From the NCBI GenBank assembly GCA_947493495.1, contig CANLRN010000017.1:1-64000 (forward strand): DNA of 64,000 nucleotides. The letters are read 5' to 3'. A program made the position numbers and the translations under genes. The stretch's first letter is position 1. Each line of letters starts with the position of its first letter. Positions 31,911-40,672 of this stretch are shown in pieces. A model generated the notes under the pieces. That model did no database searches and had not been told where the DNA came from. It worked only from the letters and a program-made list of their open reading frames with translations. This stretch comes from an uncultured Aquimarina sp. Its GTDB lineage: Bacteria; Bacteroidota; Bacteroidia; Flavobacteriales; Flavobacteriaceae.

Positions 31911-33317
31911 TTAAGTTGTTGGGCAAATAAAATCTGATACTGGAATCTCAGCTTCTTTGATCGCTGCAAAACCTCCAGCTATATCAATCAAATTATGAAT
32001 CCCTCGACTTTTTAAAATGGATGCTGCAATCATACTTCGGTATCCTCCTGCGCAATGCACATAACAGCTTTTATTCGAATCGAATTCAGTAAAGTACTCG
32101 TTGATACCACTCAAAGGGGTATTCTTTGCTTTATCCAGATGTTCAGATATGTATTCTCCATTTTTTCGAACATCAAAAATTAAAACTTCTTCTTTTTCGA
32201 TAATTTCTTTAAATCTGTTTGCTGTAATTGAAGACACAGTATCATATTCCATATCCATTTTTCTCCAAGAATCAAAACCTCCTTTTAAATATCCTAATGT
32301 ATTATCAAATCCAATCCTAGAAAGTCTTGTTACGGTTTCCTCTTCACGTCCCTCTGGGGTGATTAATAGAATGGGATGTTTCACATCTCCAATTAAAGTA
32401 CCTACCCATGGGGCAAAACCGCCATCCAAACCAATAAAAATTGAACCTGGAATATGACCTGCAGCAAAATCTTTTTGATTTCTAACATCTAATAGTAATG
32501 CATTGGTTTGATTTGCAGAAATTTTAAATGCTTTTGGCGTAAGCGCTTGTGTCCCTCTTTTAATTACCTGATCTATATCTTCATATCCTTCTTTATTCAT
32601 TTTTACATTGAGAGGAAAATATTGAGGAGGAGGCAATAATCCATCTGTTACCTCTTTAATAAACTCTTCTTTACTCATATTTGCACGTAGCGCATAATTC
32701 GATTGTTTTTGTCCACCAATTGTACCAATAGTCTCTTTGCTAAGGTTTTTCCCACAAGCAGAACCCGCTCCATGTGCAGGGTATACAATTACATCATCTG
32801 CCAAAGGCATGATTTTAGTGCGTAAACTATCATACAATATTCCTGCCAAATCCTCTTGCGTCATTGTAGTCGCTTTCTGAGCTAAATCTGGACGACCCAC
32901 ATCACCTATAAATAAGGTGTCACCACTAAATATCGCGTGATTTTTTCCTTTTTCGTCTCGCAATAAATAGGTAGTACTTTCCATGGTATGCCCAGGAGTA
33001 TGCAATACCACAATAGTTACATCTCCTATTTTGAACTCTTGTTCATCTGAAGCAATAATAGCATCAAAAGAAGTTTCTGCATTGGGGCCATAAATTATTG
33101 GCGCACCTGTCTCTTTGGACAGTGTGATATGTCCACTTACAAAATCCGCATGAAAATGTGTTTCAAAAATGTATTTGATTTTTACATTATCTTCTTTTGC
33201 GCGGTTTAGATAAGGTTTTATCTCTCGTAAAGGATCAATAATAGCAGCCTCTCCATTACTAACAATGTAATACGCTCCTTGTGCTAAACAACCTGTATAT
33301 ATTTGTTCTACATGCAT
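31911..33317 (-). CDS. MBL-fold persulfide dioxygenase-like protein fused to two rhodanese domains
   Basis: This 468-residue cytosolic protein has no signal. Residues 1-250 are a metallo-beta-lactamase fold of the ETHE1/persulfide dioxygenase class, with H54-F-H56-A-D58-FVSGH63, HTPGHTMES and SGDTLFIGDVGRPDL. Family members use one iron to oxidise glutathione persulfide to sulfite. Two rhodanese domains follow. The first (about 265-355) has LLITPEGREEE where the catalytic cysteine loop should be, so it is probably inactive; the second (about 370-460) has the intact loop HCAGGYRS with Cys422. Fusion of the dioxygenase to rhodanese fits hydrogen-sulfide detoxification, with the exported rhodaneses downstream. 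Confidence 0.93.
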   Translation of the reverse strand: MHVEQIYTGCLAQGAYYIVSNGEAAIIDPLREIKPYLNRAKEDNVKIKYIFETHFHADFVSGHITLSKETGAPIIYGPNAETSFDAIIASDEQEFKIGDVTIVVLHTPGHTMESTTYLLRDEKGKNHAIFSGDTLFIGDVGRPDLAQKATTMTQEDLAGILYDSLRTKIMPLADDVIVYPAHGAGSACGKNLSKETIGTIGGQKQSNYALRANMSKEEFIKEVTDGLLPPPQYFPLNVKMNKEGYEDIDQVIKRGTQALTPKAFKISANQTNALLLDVRNQKDFAAGHIPGSIFIGLDGGFAPWVGTLIGDVKHPILLITPEGREEETVTRLSRIGFDNTLGYLKGGFDSWRKMDMEYDTVSSITANRFKEIIEKEEVLIFDVRKNGEYISEHLDKAKNTPLSGINEYFTEFDSNKSCYVHCAGGYRSMIAASILKSRGIHNLIDIAGGFAAIKEAEIPVSDFICPTT

Positions 33318-34294
33318 ATTCTTATCTTTATATATTTGTAAATTTAGTAAGTATTATCTTGAAATACAGTAACATTTGTTACAAAGTGTTGTATTTGTTC
33401 TGTTTACTTATTTTTTTCTAAATTTTGATTTTCAGCTTTATACCATCAAATTGATCTCCGATTCATTAGTTCTTACAAAAAGATAGTGTACGATATTTTA
33501 GTTAATCCAGCTTAAAACTAAGTATTTTTCCACATCTTATCAGCATTCAATCGAAAACTCCCTAAATGTTCAAAAGTACATTCGGTAGGAGCTATTATGG
33601 ATAGGAAAGATTCTTCATTTCTGTTTTTTTGTATAAATGATACACCTCTCCCACTATAGGTTGAAAAATGAACTACCTCGAGGCAGAGCTGTCGAGGTAT
33701 CAGAATCAAGACATTTTATCTATGCTCTAGTTTCTAGTTTCTCGATCCCTTGTTAACTGTCGATAACTAGATGCGACACATCTCTTTTGATTATCCTAAA
33801 ACCTATGAATCGGGTTATAATAATTCAAAAAACAAGTAGTTTTAAATTTTTGAACTCCCATATAACTCATATAATAACATAAAATAAGAGAACTATTTTT
33901 ACATTTTTTTAACTTGCTTTATGTTATTTTTAGTTTGGGTATTTTATTTGATTTTTTTTTATTTGCTATATAAAAAAATATAGCAATGCGATTTATTAGA
34001 TTAGAAAACAATTATTTGCCTGTGTTTTCAGTTTGGTCGATTGATATCCTTTTTGCTGATATAGTATCTTCATACACAAGCAGGCTTTATAGAATTAGTA
34101 AATTTCCAACAATCTTACTCTCTAAAATAGATTTTTTCGAATTTAAGTTTTACCGATAGGCTATACATAAATTAGCAAGAAATTCTACTCTTCTTATTTT
34201 AAAAAATGTAAGTATAAGAATCCTTAATGCTTACTTCTTATGGTTTCGTTTAAACGAATACTTATTCGCAAAGTATAATTTAAATCAAAATGTT
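33318..34294. other. Intergenic region with a short perfect hairpin
   Basis: These 977 bases separate the divergent sulfur cluster and the Hsp20-like gene. A perfect 8-bp hairpin, TACCTCGA (33674-33681) and TCGAGGTA (33692-33699), stands out as GC-rich against its surroundings. A second small stem, TGCTATAT/ATATAGCA, lies near 33963-33985. A 63-codon open frame on the minus strand (33518-33709) lacks coding character. I see no RNA gene or supportable protein here. Confidence 0.5.
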
Positions 34295-34732
34295 ATGAAA
34301 TTTATCGATCCACATAAAAACAAGACATATTATAGTTCCCAAAACACATCTCAATTAACTTTAGAAAGTATACAAATGATCGCTACCAATCAAGGGATGC
34401 GACTTGCCATAGAAACTCCATTTTTAAAAAAGAATACATGTAAGATTGATATAAGAGACCAGATGCTATATGTCGGTATGATGATTCCAAAAATTATTTC
34501 AGACAAGAAATATTCCTTCAAAAAATATTTCAAGCACACTTTTATCGAAGGTTATATTGCACTTCCGTATAGAAAACAACTACAAATAGATACCATAAAA
34601 TATGCTACTGGATTATTACGAATTCAGCTCATAGAAAAAAGTAAAAGATCCCATAAGAATCCTAACGACAACCCATCTAAAACCCATATTTGTTTTCAAA
34701 ATAATACAGAAAACTTACAGCTTACATATTGA
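34295..34732 (+). CDS. Diverged small heat-shock (Hsp20/alpha-crystallin)-like protein
   Basis: This 145-residue cytosolic protein has the segment order of Hsp20 domains, although identity is low. RLAIETPFLKKNTCKIDI resembles the strand pair before the insertion loop. KKYSFKKYFKHTF followed by ALPYRKQLQIDTIKYATGLL resembles the F-x-R-x-F / L-P / D-x-I-x-A-x-x-x-x-G-x-L signature. RIQLIEK matches the last strand. The canonical A-x-x-x-n-G-v-L appears as ATGLL, and no I-x-I tail is clear. A chaperone role is inferred from this pattern only. It lies upstream of a small exported protein and the ABC exporter genes on the same strand. Confidence 0.55.
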   Translation: MKFIDPHKNKTYYSSQNTSQLTLESIQMIATNQGMRLAIETPFLKKNTCKIDIRDQMLYVGMMIPKIISDKKYSFKKYFKHTFIEGYIALPYRKQLQIDTIKYATGLLRIQLIEKSKRSHKNPNDNPSKTHICFQNNTENLQLTY

Positions 34733-34763
34733 TTTACTACATAATACATTGAATACTTACATC

Positions 34764-35180
34764 ATGAAAACACTACTAACAGTCCTAGTACTTTTTATAG
34801 CAACTCTTGCAAACCTGACATATGCACAAGACAAGAATGATAACTCCGAACCAGATGAAAGAATCGAAGTAAATAAAGAATATGATGAACAAGGAAATCT
34901 AATACGGTATGATTCTATTTATTCGTATTCCAGCACTAATTCTACTATAGACAGACGGCATCTAGATTCTATTTTCAAAGGCTTTTTTCCTAATGATAAT
35001 TCTTCATTTTTCGGAAATTCTTTTGGGATAAATGACTTTGTATTTCCTGATCATTTTATGGATATAGATTCTATTTTAAAACAAAAGATACAACATCAAA
35101 GGAGTTTTTTTGACCATTTTTTTGAGTCTGAAACTCCAAAAAATGACACTACCTATATTAAGAAACAAAGCAACAAATAA
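34764..35180 (+). CDS. Small exported protein of unknown function
   Basis: This 138-residue protein starts at the ATG at 34764 (MKTLLTVLVLFIATLANLTYAQ), a clear Sec signal peptide; a TTG five codons earlier is less likely. The mature part is acidic and hydrophilic, with EVNKEYDEQGNLIRYDSIYS and repeated DSI and FFP/FFG segments (for example SIFKGFFPNDNSSFFGNSFG). It has no cysteines or recognisable domain. It precedes the ABC ATPase by 20 bases, so it is probably cotranscribed with the exporter. The function is unknown; a periplasmic partner of that exporter is a guess. Confidence 0.75.
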   Translation: MKTLLTVLVLFIATLANLTYAQDKNDNSEPDERIEVNKEYDEQGNLIRYDSIYSYSSTNSTIDRRHLDSIFKGFFPNDNSSFFGNSFGINDFVFPDHFMDIDSILKQKIQHQRSFFDHFFESETPKNDTTYIKKQSNK

Positions 35181-35200
35181 CCCACTAATTACATTATTTT

Positions 35201-36130
35201 ATGAACATACAAATCGAGAATTTGACAAAAATCTATGGGCCTCAAACTGCTGTCAATGACATTAGTTTTGATGTCAAAACGGGAGAAGTATTAGGGTTTC
35301 TTGGTCCTAATGGAGCTGGAAAATCTACTACTATGAAAATGATTACGGGCTACATAGGTATGGGCAAAGGCGATATTAAGATCGGAGGAAAAAGTGTAAG
35401 ACAAGCTCCAGATGAAGTAAAACAGCATATCGGGTATTTACCTGAGAACAACCCCTTATATCTAGATATGCCCGTAATCGATTATCTAGAGTTTTGTGCT
35501 GCCATCCAAGGGCTTGATAAAACGCTTATCCATAAAAGAATAAAAGAAATGATAGGCGTCTGCGGACTCAATCGAGAGAAACATAAAAAAATAGGAGAAC
35601 TCTCTAAAGGATATCGCCAGCGTGTCGGACTTGCACAGGCCATGATTCACGATCCAGAAATTTTGATTTTGGATGAACCCACTACAGGATTAGACCCTAA
35701 TCAAATTATAGAGATCAGAAAACTCATCAGAGATCTCGGAAAAGAAAAAACGGTCATCTTAAGTACGCATATCTTACCAGAGGTAGAAGCCACCTGTGAT
35801 CGTATTTTGATCATTAATAAAGGTTCTATAGTAGCTGATGGTACCGCAGAGACCTTAAGAAAACAAGCTCAGGGCAATGAAATATTAAGGGTACGTATAG
35901 AGGATGAAGATCCAAAAGTAATATTAGAATCGCTACATGAACTCGCTACAGTTAAGGAAGTGGATTTTGTGAAGGAAGATCAACAAGTCTTTGAGTTACA
36001 AAGCATATCAGATCAAAGCTCCAGAAGATCCATATTTGAGCTCTGTGTACAGAAAAAATGGGTGCTTACCGAGCTTACTCCATTAGAAACCAAATTAGAA
36101 GATATTTTTAGAAACGTAACAATGAATTAA
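35201..36130 (+). CDS. ABC transporter ATP-binding protein, GldA-like
   Basis: This 309-residue ATPase has Walker A GPNGAGKST (residues 35-43), the signature LSKGYRQRVGLAQAM, Walker B ILILDEPTTGLD and the switch His in LSTHILPE. The C-terminal ~80 residues form the extension usual in GldA/CcmA-type exporters, ending PLETKLEDIFRNVT. GldA with GldF and GldG is required for gliding in Flavobacterium johnsoniae. Here the genes lie together with a DUF4340 gene, an arrangement also found in non-gliding bacteria, so I assign family, not gliding function. The ATPase is cytosolic and pairs with the permease two bases downstream. Confidence 0.9.
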   Translation: MNIQIENLTKIYGPQTAVNDISFDVKTGEVLGFLGPNGAGKSTTMKMITGYIGMGKGDIKIGGKSVRQAPDEVKQHIGYLPENNPLYLDMPVIDYLEFCAAIQGLDKTLIHKRIKEMIGVCGLNREKHKKIGELSKGYRQRVGLAQAMIHDPEILILDEPTTGLDPNQIIEIRKLIRDLGKEKTVILSTHILPEVEATCDRILIINKGSIVADGTAETLRKQAQGNEILRVRIEDEDPKVILESLHELATVKEVDFVKEDQQVFELQSISDQSSRRSIFELCVQKKWVLTELTPLETKLEDIFRNVTMN

Positions 36131-36132
36131 CT

Positions 36133-36858
36133 ATGCGCACCATTTGGATTATTGCAAAACGAGAATTAGCCACTTTTTTTGATTCGCTAATCGCTTATAT
36201 TATACTAGGATTATTTTTAGGGTTTAGCGGTTTTTTTACCTGGCTATATGGTAATGACATTTTTTTGGTAGGACAAGCCAACCTACGAGTGTTTTTTAAT
36301 ATCGCTTCTTGGACCTTGTTCTTTTTTATTCCTGCCATTACTATGAAAATGTTGGCCGAAGAGCAAAAAACAGGGACTTTAGAATTATTATTAACCAAAT
36401 CAGTAACTGATAGACAATTAATCGTAGGCAAATTTTTGGGATCTTTACTATTGATCTGCATCGCTTTGGTAGCCACTTTACCTTATGTAATTACCATTGC
36501 TAATATCGGAAATTTAGACAATGGCGGTACTATCTGCGGTTATCTAGGATTATTTCTAATGAGTATTGCCTATACTGCTATCGGAATTTTTGCCAGCAGT
36601 ATTACGACCAATCAGATCGTAGCTTTTATGCTAGCCCTATTCATAGGATTGTTTTTTCATATCATTTTTGGCGTTTTAGCGGATAACTTTACAGGCATTA
36701 CTGGGCAAATATTGGATTCCCTGAGTCTACAATCACATTTCGAGTCTATTTCGAGAGGCGTTATTGATTCTAAGGATGTTATCTATTTCTTATCGGTCAC
36801 TGTATTGGGTCTTTTCCTTGCAGAGACTTCATTATCAAAAAGACATCTGTCTACATAA
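36133..36858 (+). CDS. ABC-2 type permease, GldF-like
   Basis: This 241-residue inner-membrane protein has about six hydrophobic segments (for example SLIAYIILGLFLGFSGFFTWL, and LLLICIALVATLPYVITIANI within 95-125). The ABC-2/GldF motif AEEQKTGTLELLLTKSVTDR, followed by GKFLGSLL, marks the coupling region to the ATPase. The start is two bases after the GldA-like stop, so translation is coupled. The length equals that of GldF proteins. Together with the GldA-like ATPase and the downstream GldG-like protein it forms one exporter of unknown substrate. Confidence 0.88.
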   Translation: MRTIWIIAKRELATFFDSLIAYIILGLFLGFSGFFTWLYGNDIFLVGQANLRVFFNIASWTLFFFIPAITMKMLAEEQKTGTLELLLTKSVTDRQLIVGKFLGSLLLICIALVATLPYVITIANIGNLDNGGTICGYLGLFLMSIAYTAIGIFASSITTNQIVAFMLALFIGLFFHIIFGVLADNFTGITGQILDSLSLQSHFESISRGVIDSKDVIYFLSVTVLGLFLAETSLSKRHLST

Positions 36859-36906
36859 ACTGTAGTATAAAAATGAAAAGAAACCATGTTATTTCGTCAC
36901 TTTTTT

Positions 36907-36976
36907 GGGCGTGCCCTCCGCGAGGCTTCGGTCGGGCTATCCGCGCTACATGGTAGCTTGCTCCTATCCCTCACGC
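36907..36976 (+). repeat. GC-rich intergenic repeat (Bacteroidota type)
   Basis: A 70-base segment from GGGCGTGCC to CCCTCACGC is far richer in GC than its surroundings. The outer bases GCGTG and CACGC are complementary. The internal part (CCTCCGCGAGGCTTCGGTC, then GGGCTATCCGCGCTACATGG) can fold. From memory, closely similar elements are scattered between genes of many Flavobacteriaceae genomes. It splits the exporter cluster, lying between the permease and GldG-like genes, and its function is unknown. Confidence 0.6.
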
Positions 36977-37134
36977 ATAAAAACAGAAATAACCAATTAT
37001 AAATAAGTAAACGAATGAAACCGACATTGAACTAATTAGAATCACATCACATCCTAATTATTTTAATGACCAAAGGTTTCATCTATCAAGAGACAGACAA
37101 GTCTGACCATTAAAAAAATAATAAAAATAAACAG

Positions 37135-38640
37135 ATGAAAAAATTAAGTATCACCATACTTTTGATTATAGGAATTCTGATATTCATCAATCTGGTATCA
37201 GAACAATTCTTTTTTAGGGTTGATCTCACAGAAGACAATCAATATACATTAAGTGATGCCACTAAAGATATTATGGAATCACTAGAAAACCCAATTACTG
37301 TCAAGGCGTATTTCTCAGAAAACCTCCCGCCAGATATTGCAAAGACCAAAAAGGATTTTGAAGAATATCTTATCGAATATGCGCGCCTTTCGGATAATAA
37401 CTTAGTCTACGAATTCATCAACCCAAACGAAAATGAAGAAAAAGAAAAGCAAGCTATAGAATCGGGGGTTAATCCAGTGATGATCAATGTGCGAGAAAAA
37501 GATCAGATGAAACAACAGAAAGCGTTTCTCGGTGCTGTTTTGGAGCTAGAAGAACAAAAAGAAGTCATTCCTTTTATGCAACCAGGAGCTGCCCTAGAAT
37601 ATCTACTATCTTCTTCTATTAAAAAAATAGCGGTAACCAATAAACCATCCATTGGATTAATACAAGGTTCTGGAGAGCCTTCTTTACAGCAAATGATACA
37701 AGTAAAACAAGGATTAGATGTATTGTATAATTTGACTCCCTTTACCCTAAATGATTCTGTTGCTGTGCCAGACACATTCAAAACATTAGCCTTAGTAAAA
37801 CCTACTGATACGTTAACAGATGGAGCCTTAAAACAGTTAGATACTTTTTTAGAAAGAGGAGGTAATTTAGTAGTAGCCCTAGATAGAGTTGATGGTGATC
37901 TTAGCAGAGCTTATGGTTCGGTTGTTCATACGGGAGTCGAGTATTGGTTACAACAAAAAGGAGTAGATATCAAAGATGATTTTGTAGTAGATGCGCAATG
38001 TGCTTCAGTTAGTGTGCAGCAGCAACAGGGAATGTTTCGTTATAATTCTAATGTTTCCTTTCCTTACCTTCCTATTATTAATACCTTTTCTGATCATCCC
38101 ATTACCAAAGGGCTAGAAGCAGTCGTAATGCAGTTTGCAAGCCCTATCCAGTATACCGCAAATGATTCTTTAAAGAAGTTCACTCCTATCGCATTTACCT
38201 CAGAAAAATCAGGAACTGTAAAAGCTCCTCAATACTTTGATATTCAAAAACAATGGATAGAAAGTGATTTTCCGTTAAAAAAACAAGCCGTTGCAGGAAT
38301 ATTAGAGCAATCCCATGCTAATGGTAATACATCTCGAATTTGTATCATTAGTGACGGAGATTTTGCTGTAAATGCAAATCAAGGGCAGCAGTTACAACCT
38401 AATAATATCAACTTCATGGTCAATGCTATAGATTGGCTTAGTGATGATACAGGATTGATTGATCTTAGAACTAAGGGAATTCAATACAGACCCATCAATA
38501 CTTTAGAAGATAGTACCAAAACGATATTAAAGTATTTCAATTTTTTAGTACCGATACTTCTAGTCATCACATATGGTGTAGTACGTATGCAAATGAATAA
38601 AAACAAACGAATTAAAAGAATGCAAGAAAGTTATGAATAA
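37135..38640 (+). CDS. GldG-family ABC transporter auxiliary protein
   Basis: This 501-residue inner-membrane protein has an N-terminal membrane helix (about 5-22), a long periplasmic part and a C-terminal helix (about 470-490; FLVPILLVITYGVV) followed by a basic cytosolic tail. The family core is visible: RVDLTEDNQYTLSDATKDI near 29-47, then NPITVKAYFSENLPPDI, IGLIQGSGEPSL and DTFLERGGNLVVALD. In flavobacteria GldG is the auxiliary component of the Gld ABC complex. It is 276 bases from the permease, across the GC-rich repeat, and overlaps the DUF4340 gene by eight bases. The transported cargo is unknown. Confidence 0.88.
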   Translation: MKKLSITILLIIGILIFINLVSEQFFFRVDLTEDNQYTLSDATKDIMESLENPITVKAYFSENLPPDIAKTKKDFEEYLIEYARLSDNNLVYEFINPNENEEKEKQAIESGVNPVMINVREKDQMKQQKAFLGAVLELEEQKEVIPFMQPGAALEYLLSSSIKKIAVTNKPSIGLIQGSGEPSLQQMIQVKQGLDVLYNLTPFTLNDSVAVPDTFKTLALVKPTDTLTDGALKQLDTFLERGGNLVVALDRVDGDLSRAYGSVVHTGVEYWLQQKGVDIKDDFVVDAQCASVSVQQQQGMFRYNSNVSFPYLPIINTFSDHPITKGLEAVVMQFASPIQYTANDSLKKFTPIAFTSEKSGTVKAPQYFDIQKQWIESDFPLKKQAVAGILEQSHANGNTSRICIISDGDFAVNANQGQQLQPNNINFMVNAIDWLSDDTGLIDLRTKGIQYRPINTLEDSTKTILKYFNFLVPILLVITYGVVRMQMNKNKRIKRMQESYE

Positions 38641-39589
38641 GAAGATGAATAATAAAGTATTGGTTGGTGTTTTAGCAGGTTTAGCAATTATTTTTTTAGC
38701 TACGAATTACTTCAGAAAGCACAACCGTAAGACCTCTTTAAAAACAAATAGTATAGCCATTGATAGTTCGCAAGTATCAAAGATTAGCATACAAAAAGTA
38801 GGTGCAGCTAATGACGAAATAATTTTTTCTAAAAACTCGCAAGATTGGCAAGTATCTAAAGGAACGATTACTAGTGCTGTGAAATCTGGGAATATGAATA
38901 CGATTCTCGGTCAATTACATCAACTTAAAATAGAACGACTGGTTGCCAAAACAACAGATAAATGGGTGACCTATCAATTAAAAGACTCTACAGCTATCAA
39001 AGTAACGGTAGAGAATCATCAAGGTACATTGACAACCTTATACCTTGGAAAAATTAAGTATGATCAACCCACAAACCAGTATCAGCAATATAGGCCTAGT
39101 GGATCGACCTACATTAGAGTGAATGATGATCCCAAAGTCTATAGCGTTAAAGGAATGCTATCCAATACTTTTAATCGAGATTTTGATTCTTGGAGAAATT
39201 CTGACTTTTTAAAAGTCAATAAAAATGAAATAACCAAAATACAATTTGACTATCCTGAGGAAAAAAGGCTACTACTCCACAAAAAAGATAGCGTTTGGAC
39301 TATTGGAGAAACCATAGCTGATTCTAGCAAAGTGGCACAATATTTATCTACAATATCGTATAAAAACAACTCAAAATTTGCAGATACCTATACTCCAAAA
39401 AAAACAGCGGATTACAAGATAAGAATTGAAGGAAACAATATGAATGAAACGATTATTGAAGCCTATAAAGATACTATGTCCAATAAGTTTTATTTAAAAT
39501 CAACTATGAACCCTCAAGTCTTTTTCGAAAGTGATTCTACCGGTATATTTAAGCAATTATTTGTCGACCAAGATCATTTTATCGAATAA
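38633..39589 (+). CDS. DUF4340 domain-containing protein
   Basis: This 318-residue protein is anchored by an N-terminal membrane helix (about 8-23; VLVGVLAGLAIIFLATNYF), with the rest on the periplasmic side. The DUF4340 pattern is seen in NSIAIDSSQVSKISIQK, DWQVSKG and the paired repeat DSVWTIGETIADSSKVAQYL. Genes of this family routinely follow GldG-like auxiliary genes, and here the ATG overlaps the GldG-like stop, indicating translational coupling. It is likely an accessory subunit of the same exporter. The family has no known enzymatic activity. A terminator follows within 30 bases. Confidence 0.88.
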   Translation: MNKKMNNKVLVGVLAGLAIIFLATNYFRKHNRKTSLKTNSIAIDSSQVSKISIQKVGAANDEIIFSKNSQDWQVSKGTITSAVKSGNMNTILGQLHQLKIERLVAKTTDKWVTYQLKDSTAIKVTVENHQGTLTTLYLGKIKYDQPTNQYQQYRPSGSTYIRVNDDPKVYSVKGMLSNTFNRDFDSWRNSDFLKVNKNEITKIQFDYPEEKRLLLHKKDSVWTIGETIADSSKVAQYLSTISYKNNSKFADTYTPKKTADYKIRIEGNNMNETIIEAYKDTMSNKFYLKSTMNPQVFFESDSTGIFKQLFVDQDHFIE

Positions 39590-39614
39590 AAACTACCCTA
39601 CTTGATTAATTCTG

Positions 39615-39650
39615 AAGCCCTACAGCTAATAATTGTAGGGCTTTGTATTT
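39615..39650 (+). terminator. Intrinsic terminator of the ABC exporter cluster
   Basis: AAGCCCTACA (39615-39624) pairs with TGTAGGGCTT (39634-39643) around a nine-base loop, followed by TGTATTTT. It lies 26 bases after the DUF4340 stop. Confidence 0.85.
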
Positions 39651-39968
39651 TAGTTAATGTTATAACAATTAAAAAAAATATTGCAAGCTATCATACAAAC
39701 TCAAACACCTCTGTAAAACCACTGAATTTCAATATATAACAAGACATATCTTACCCTATTTTTTTGGTATTTGATTACACATATAGTAACTTTATATAGT
39801 ATTATAATTGACGTAGATCATAATATGATCTGTATCACATCTTTCATAACAAAAACTAAACCAGCGAGAAGAATTTATAGTAGATATATAAAAGACATAG
39901 TAAAACATCCGTAATCGAAATAAGAAAACTTGGCATCAATATTTTTTTAATCTTAAAATCTATTTATT

Positions 39969-40266
39969 ATAAAAAATATTTTAACAGGATTGATAACCAT
40001 CAGTACTTTATGCATACAAGCCCAAGATAATTCTCATACGTCTTTAGCCGAAGTAGATGTTATAGAAATTGGAACTCCTTCTAGTAGCACATATCATCAC
40101 ATCAATTTTCCTAAAACCAATTTTATTATAAAAAGAGGTGGTATTGTTGATTATAAAAAAATTCGTGGTAACAAAAATTAAAACATCAAAAGATGGAACA
40201 ACAAAAGTAAATGTAAAACGAAAAGATGGTAAAAAATTCTTTAACCCAATTTATCAATGTCGTTAA
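39969..40266 (+). pseudogene. Decayed small exported flavobacterial protein
   Basis: A signal-like sequence (KNILTGLITISTLCIQAQ) begins at ATA 39969, where an ATG would be expected; the only recognised in-frame start is a TTG at 39990. The mature part EIGTPSSSTYHHINFPKTNF, IIKRGGIVDYK runs to a TAA at 40179-40181. The continuation TKIKTSKDGTTKVNVKRKDG, KKFFNPIYQCR is in another frame and ends at 40266. From memory, intact flavobacterial proteins of about 110 residues have exactly this order, so the gene has lost its start and carries a frameshift. Its function is unknown even when intact. Confidence 0.6.
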
Positions 40267-40282
40267 GTTAAGCTTTATCATT

Positions 40283-40344
40283 GTTAGTCTGAGCTTGTTG
40301 AAGTAAATTATAGTACAAAAACCCTTCGACAAGCTCAGGATGAC
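40283..40344. repeat. Palindromic intergenic repeat (CTGAGCTTGTCGAAG type)
   Basis: GTTAGTCTGAGCTTGTTGAAG (near 40283-40303) faces CTTCGACAAGCTCAGGATGAC (near 40324-40344), imperfectly complementary over about 21 bases. Repeats with this core are very common between Bacteroidota genes, by recollection. It lies just after the decayed gene and before the VgrG island, with no clear gene on either strand. Confidence 0.6.
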
Positions 40345-40596
40345 ATCAAAGTTGACAAATAAAACGTATTTATATACACTGAATAAAGTCTTTATTGGAT
40401 GTCTCAGTGTGAAAAAATAGATGTTTTTGAGCTTAAATAATTCAGGTTTAAGCACTCTTTTTCTTACATTTTTGAGTAGCTAAAAAGTATCGTATCATAC
40501 GTAATAAATATATATAAATACATTTATTAGTAATCTTTTTAATAAAAAGGGGTGAATCCCCCCTTATAAATACTATGGTTTTACTATAAAAATTAG

Positions 40597-40604
40597 TAAT
40601 TTTG
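40597..40604 (+). promoter_or_regulatory. -7 promoter box upstream of vgrG
   Basis: TAATTTTG matches TAnnTTTG exactly and lies 69 bases upstream of the vgrG ATG. A convincing TTG at the -33 distance was not seen. It is the only consensus box found in this spacer and could drive the whole island, whose genes are closely spaced. Confidence 0.35.
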
Positions 40605-40672
40605 AAAAAAAATATCTATATTAAGTAAGTAAAAGATTACAATATAGTACCAGAACCCAAAATAGAAAGTAT

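Noticed and set aside
33518..33709. 63-codon minus-strand frame in the intergenic region
   Set aside because: No recognisable start context, family or partner; it contains the region of the hairpin and is likely chance.
36133..38640. Firm naming of the exporter genes as gldF and gldG of the gliding machinery
   Set aside because: The DUF4340 partner and general spread of this gene set mean that the family, not the gliding role, is supported by sequence alone.
40186..40455. 89-codon minus-strand frame
   Set aside because: It runs across the decayed gene and the palindromic repeat, so it is a chance frame.
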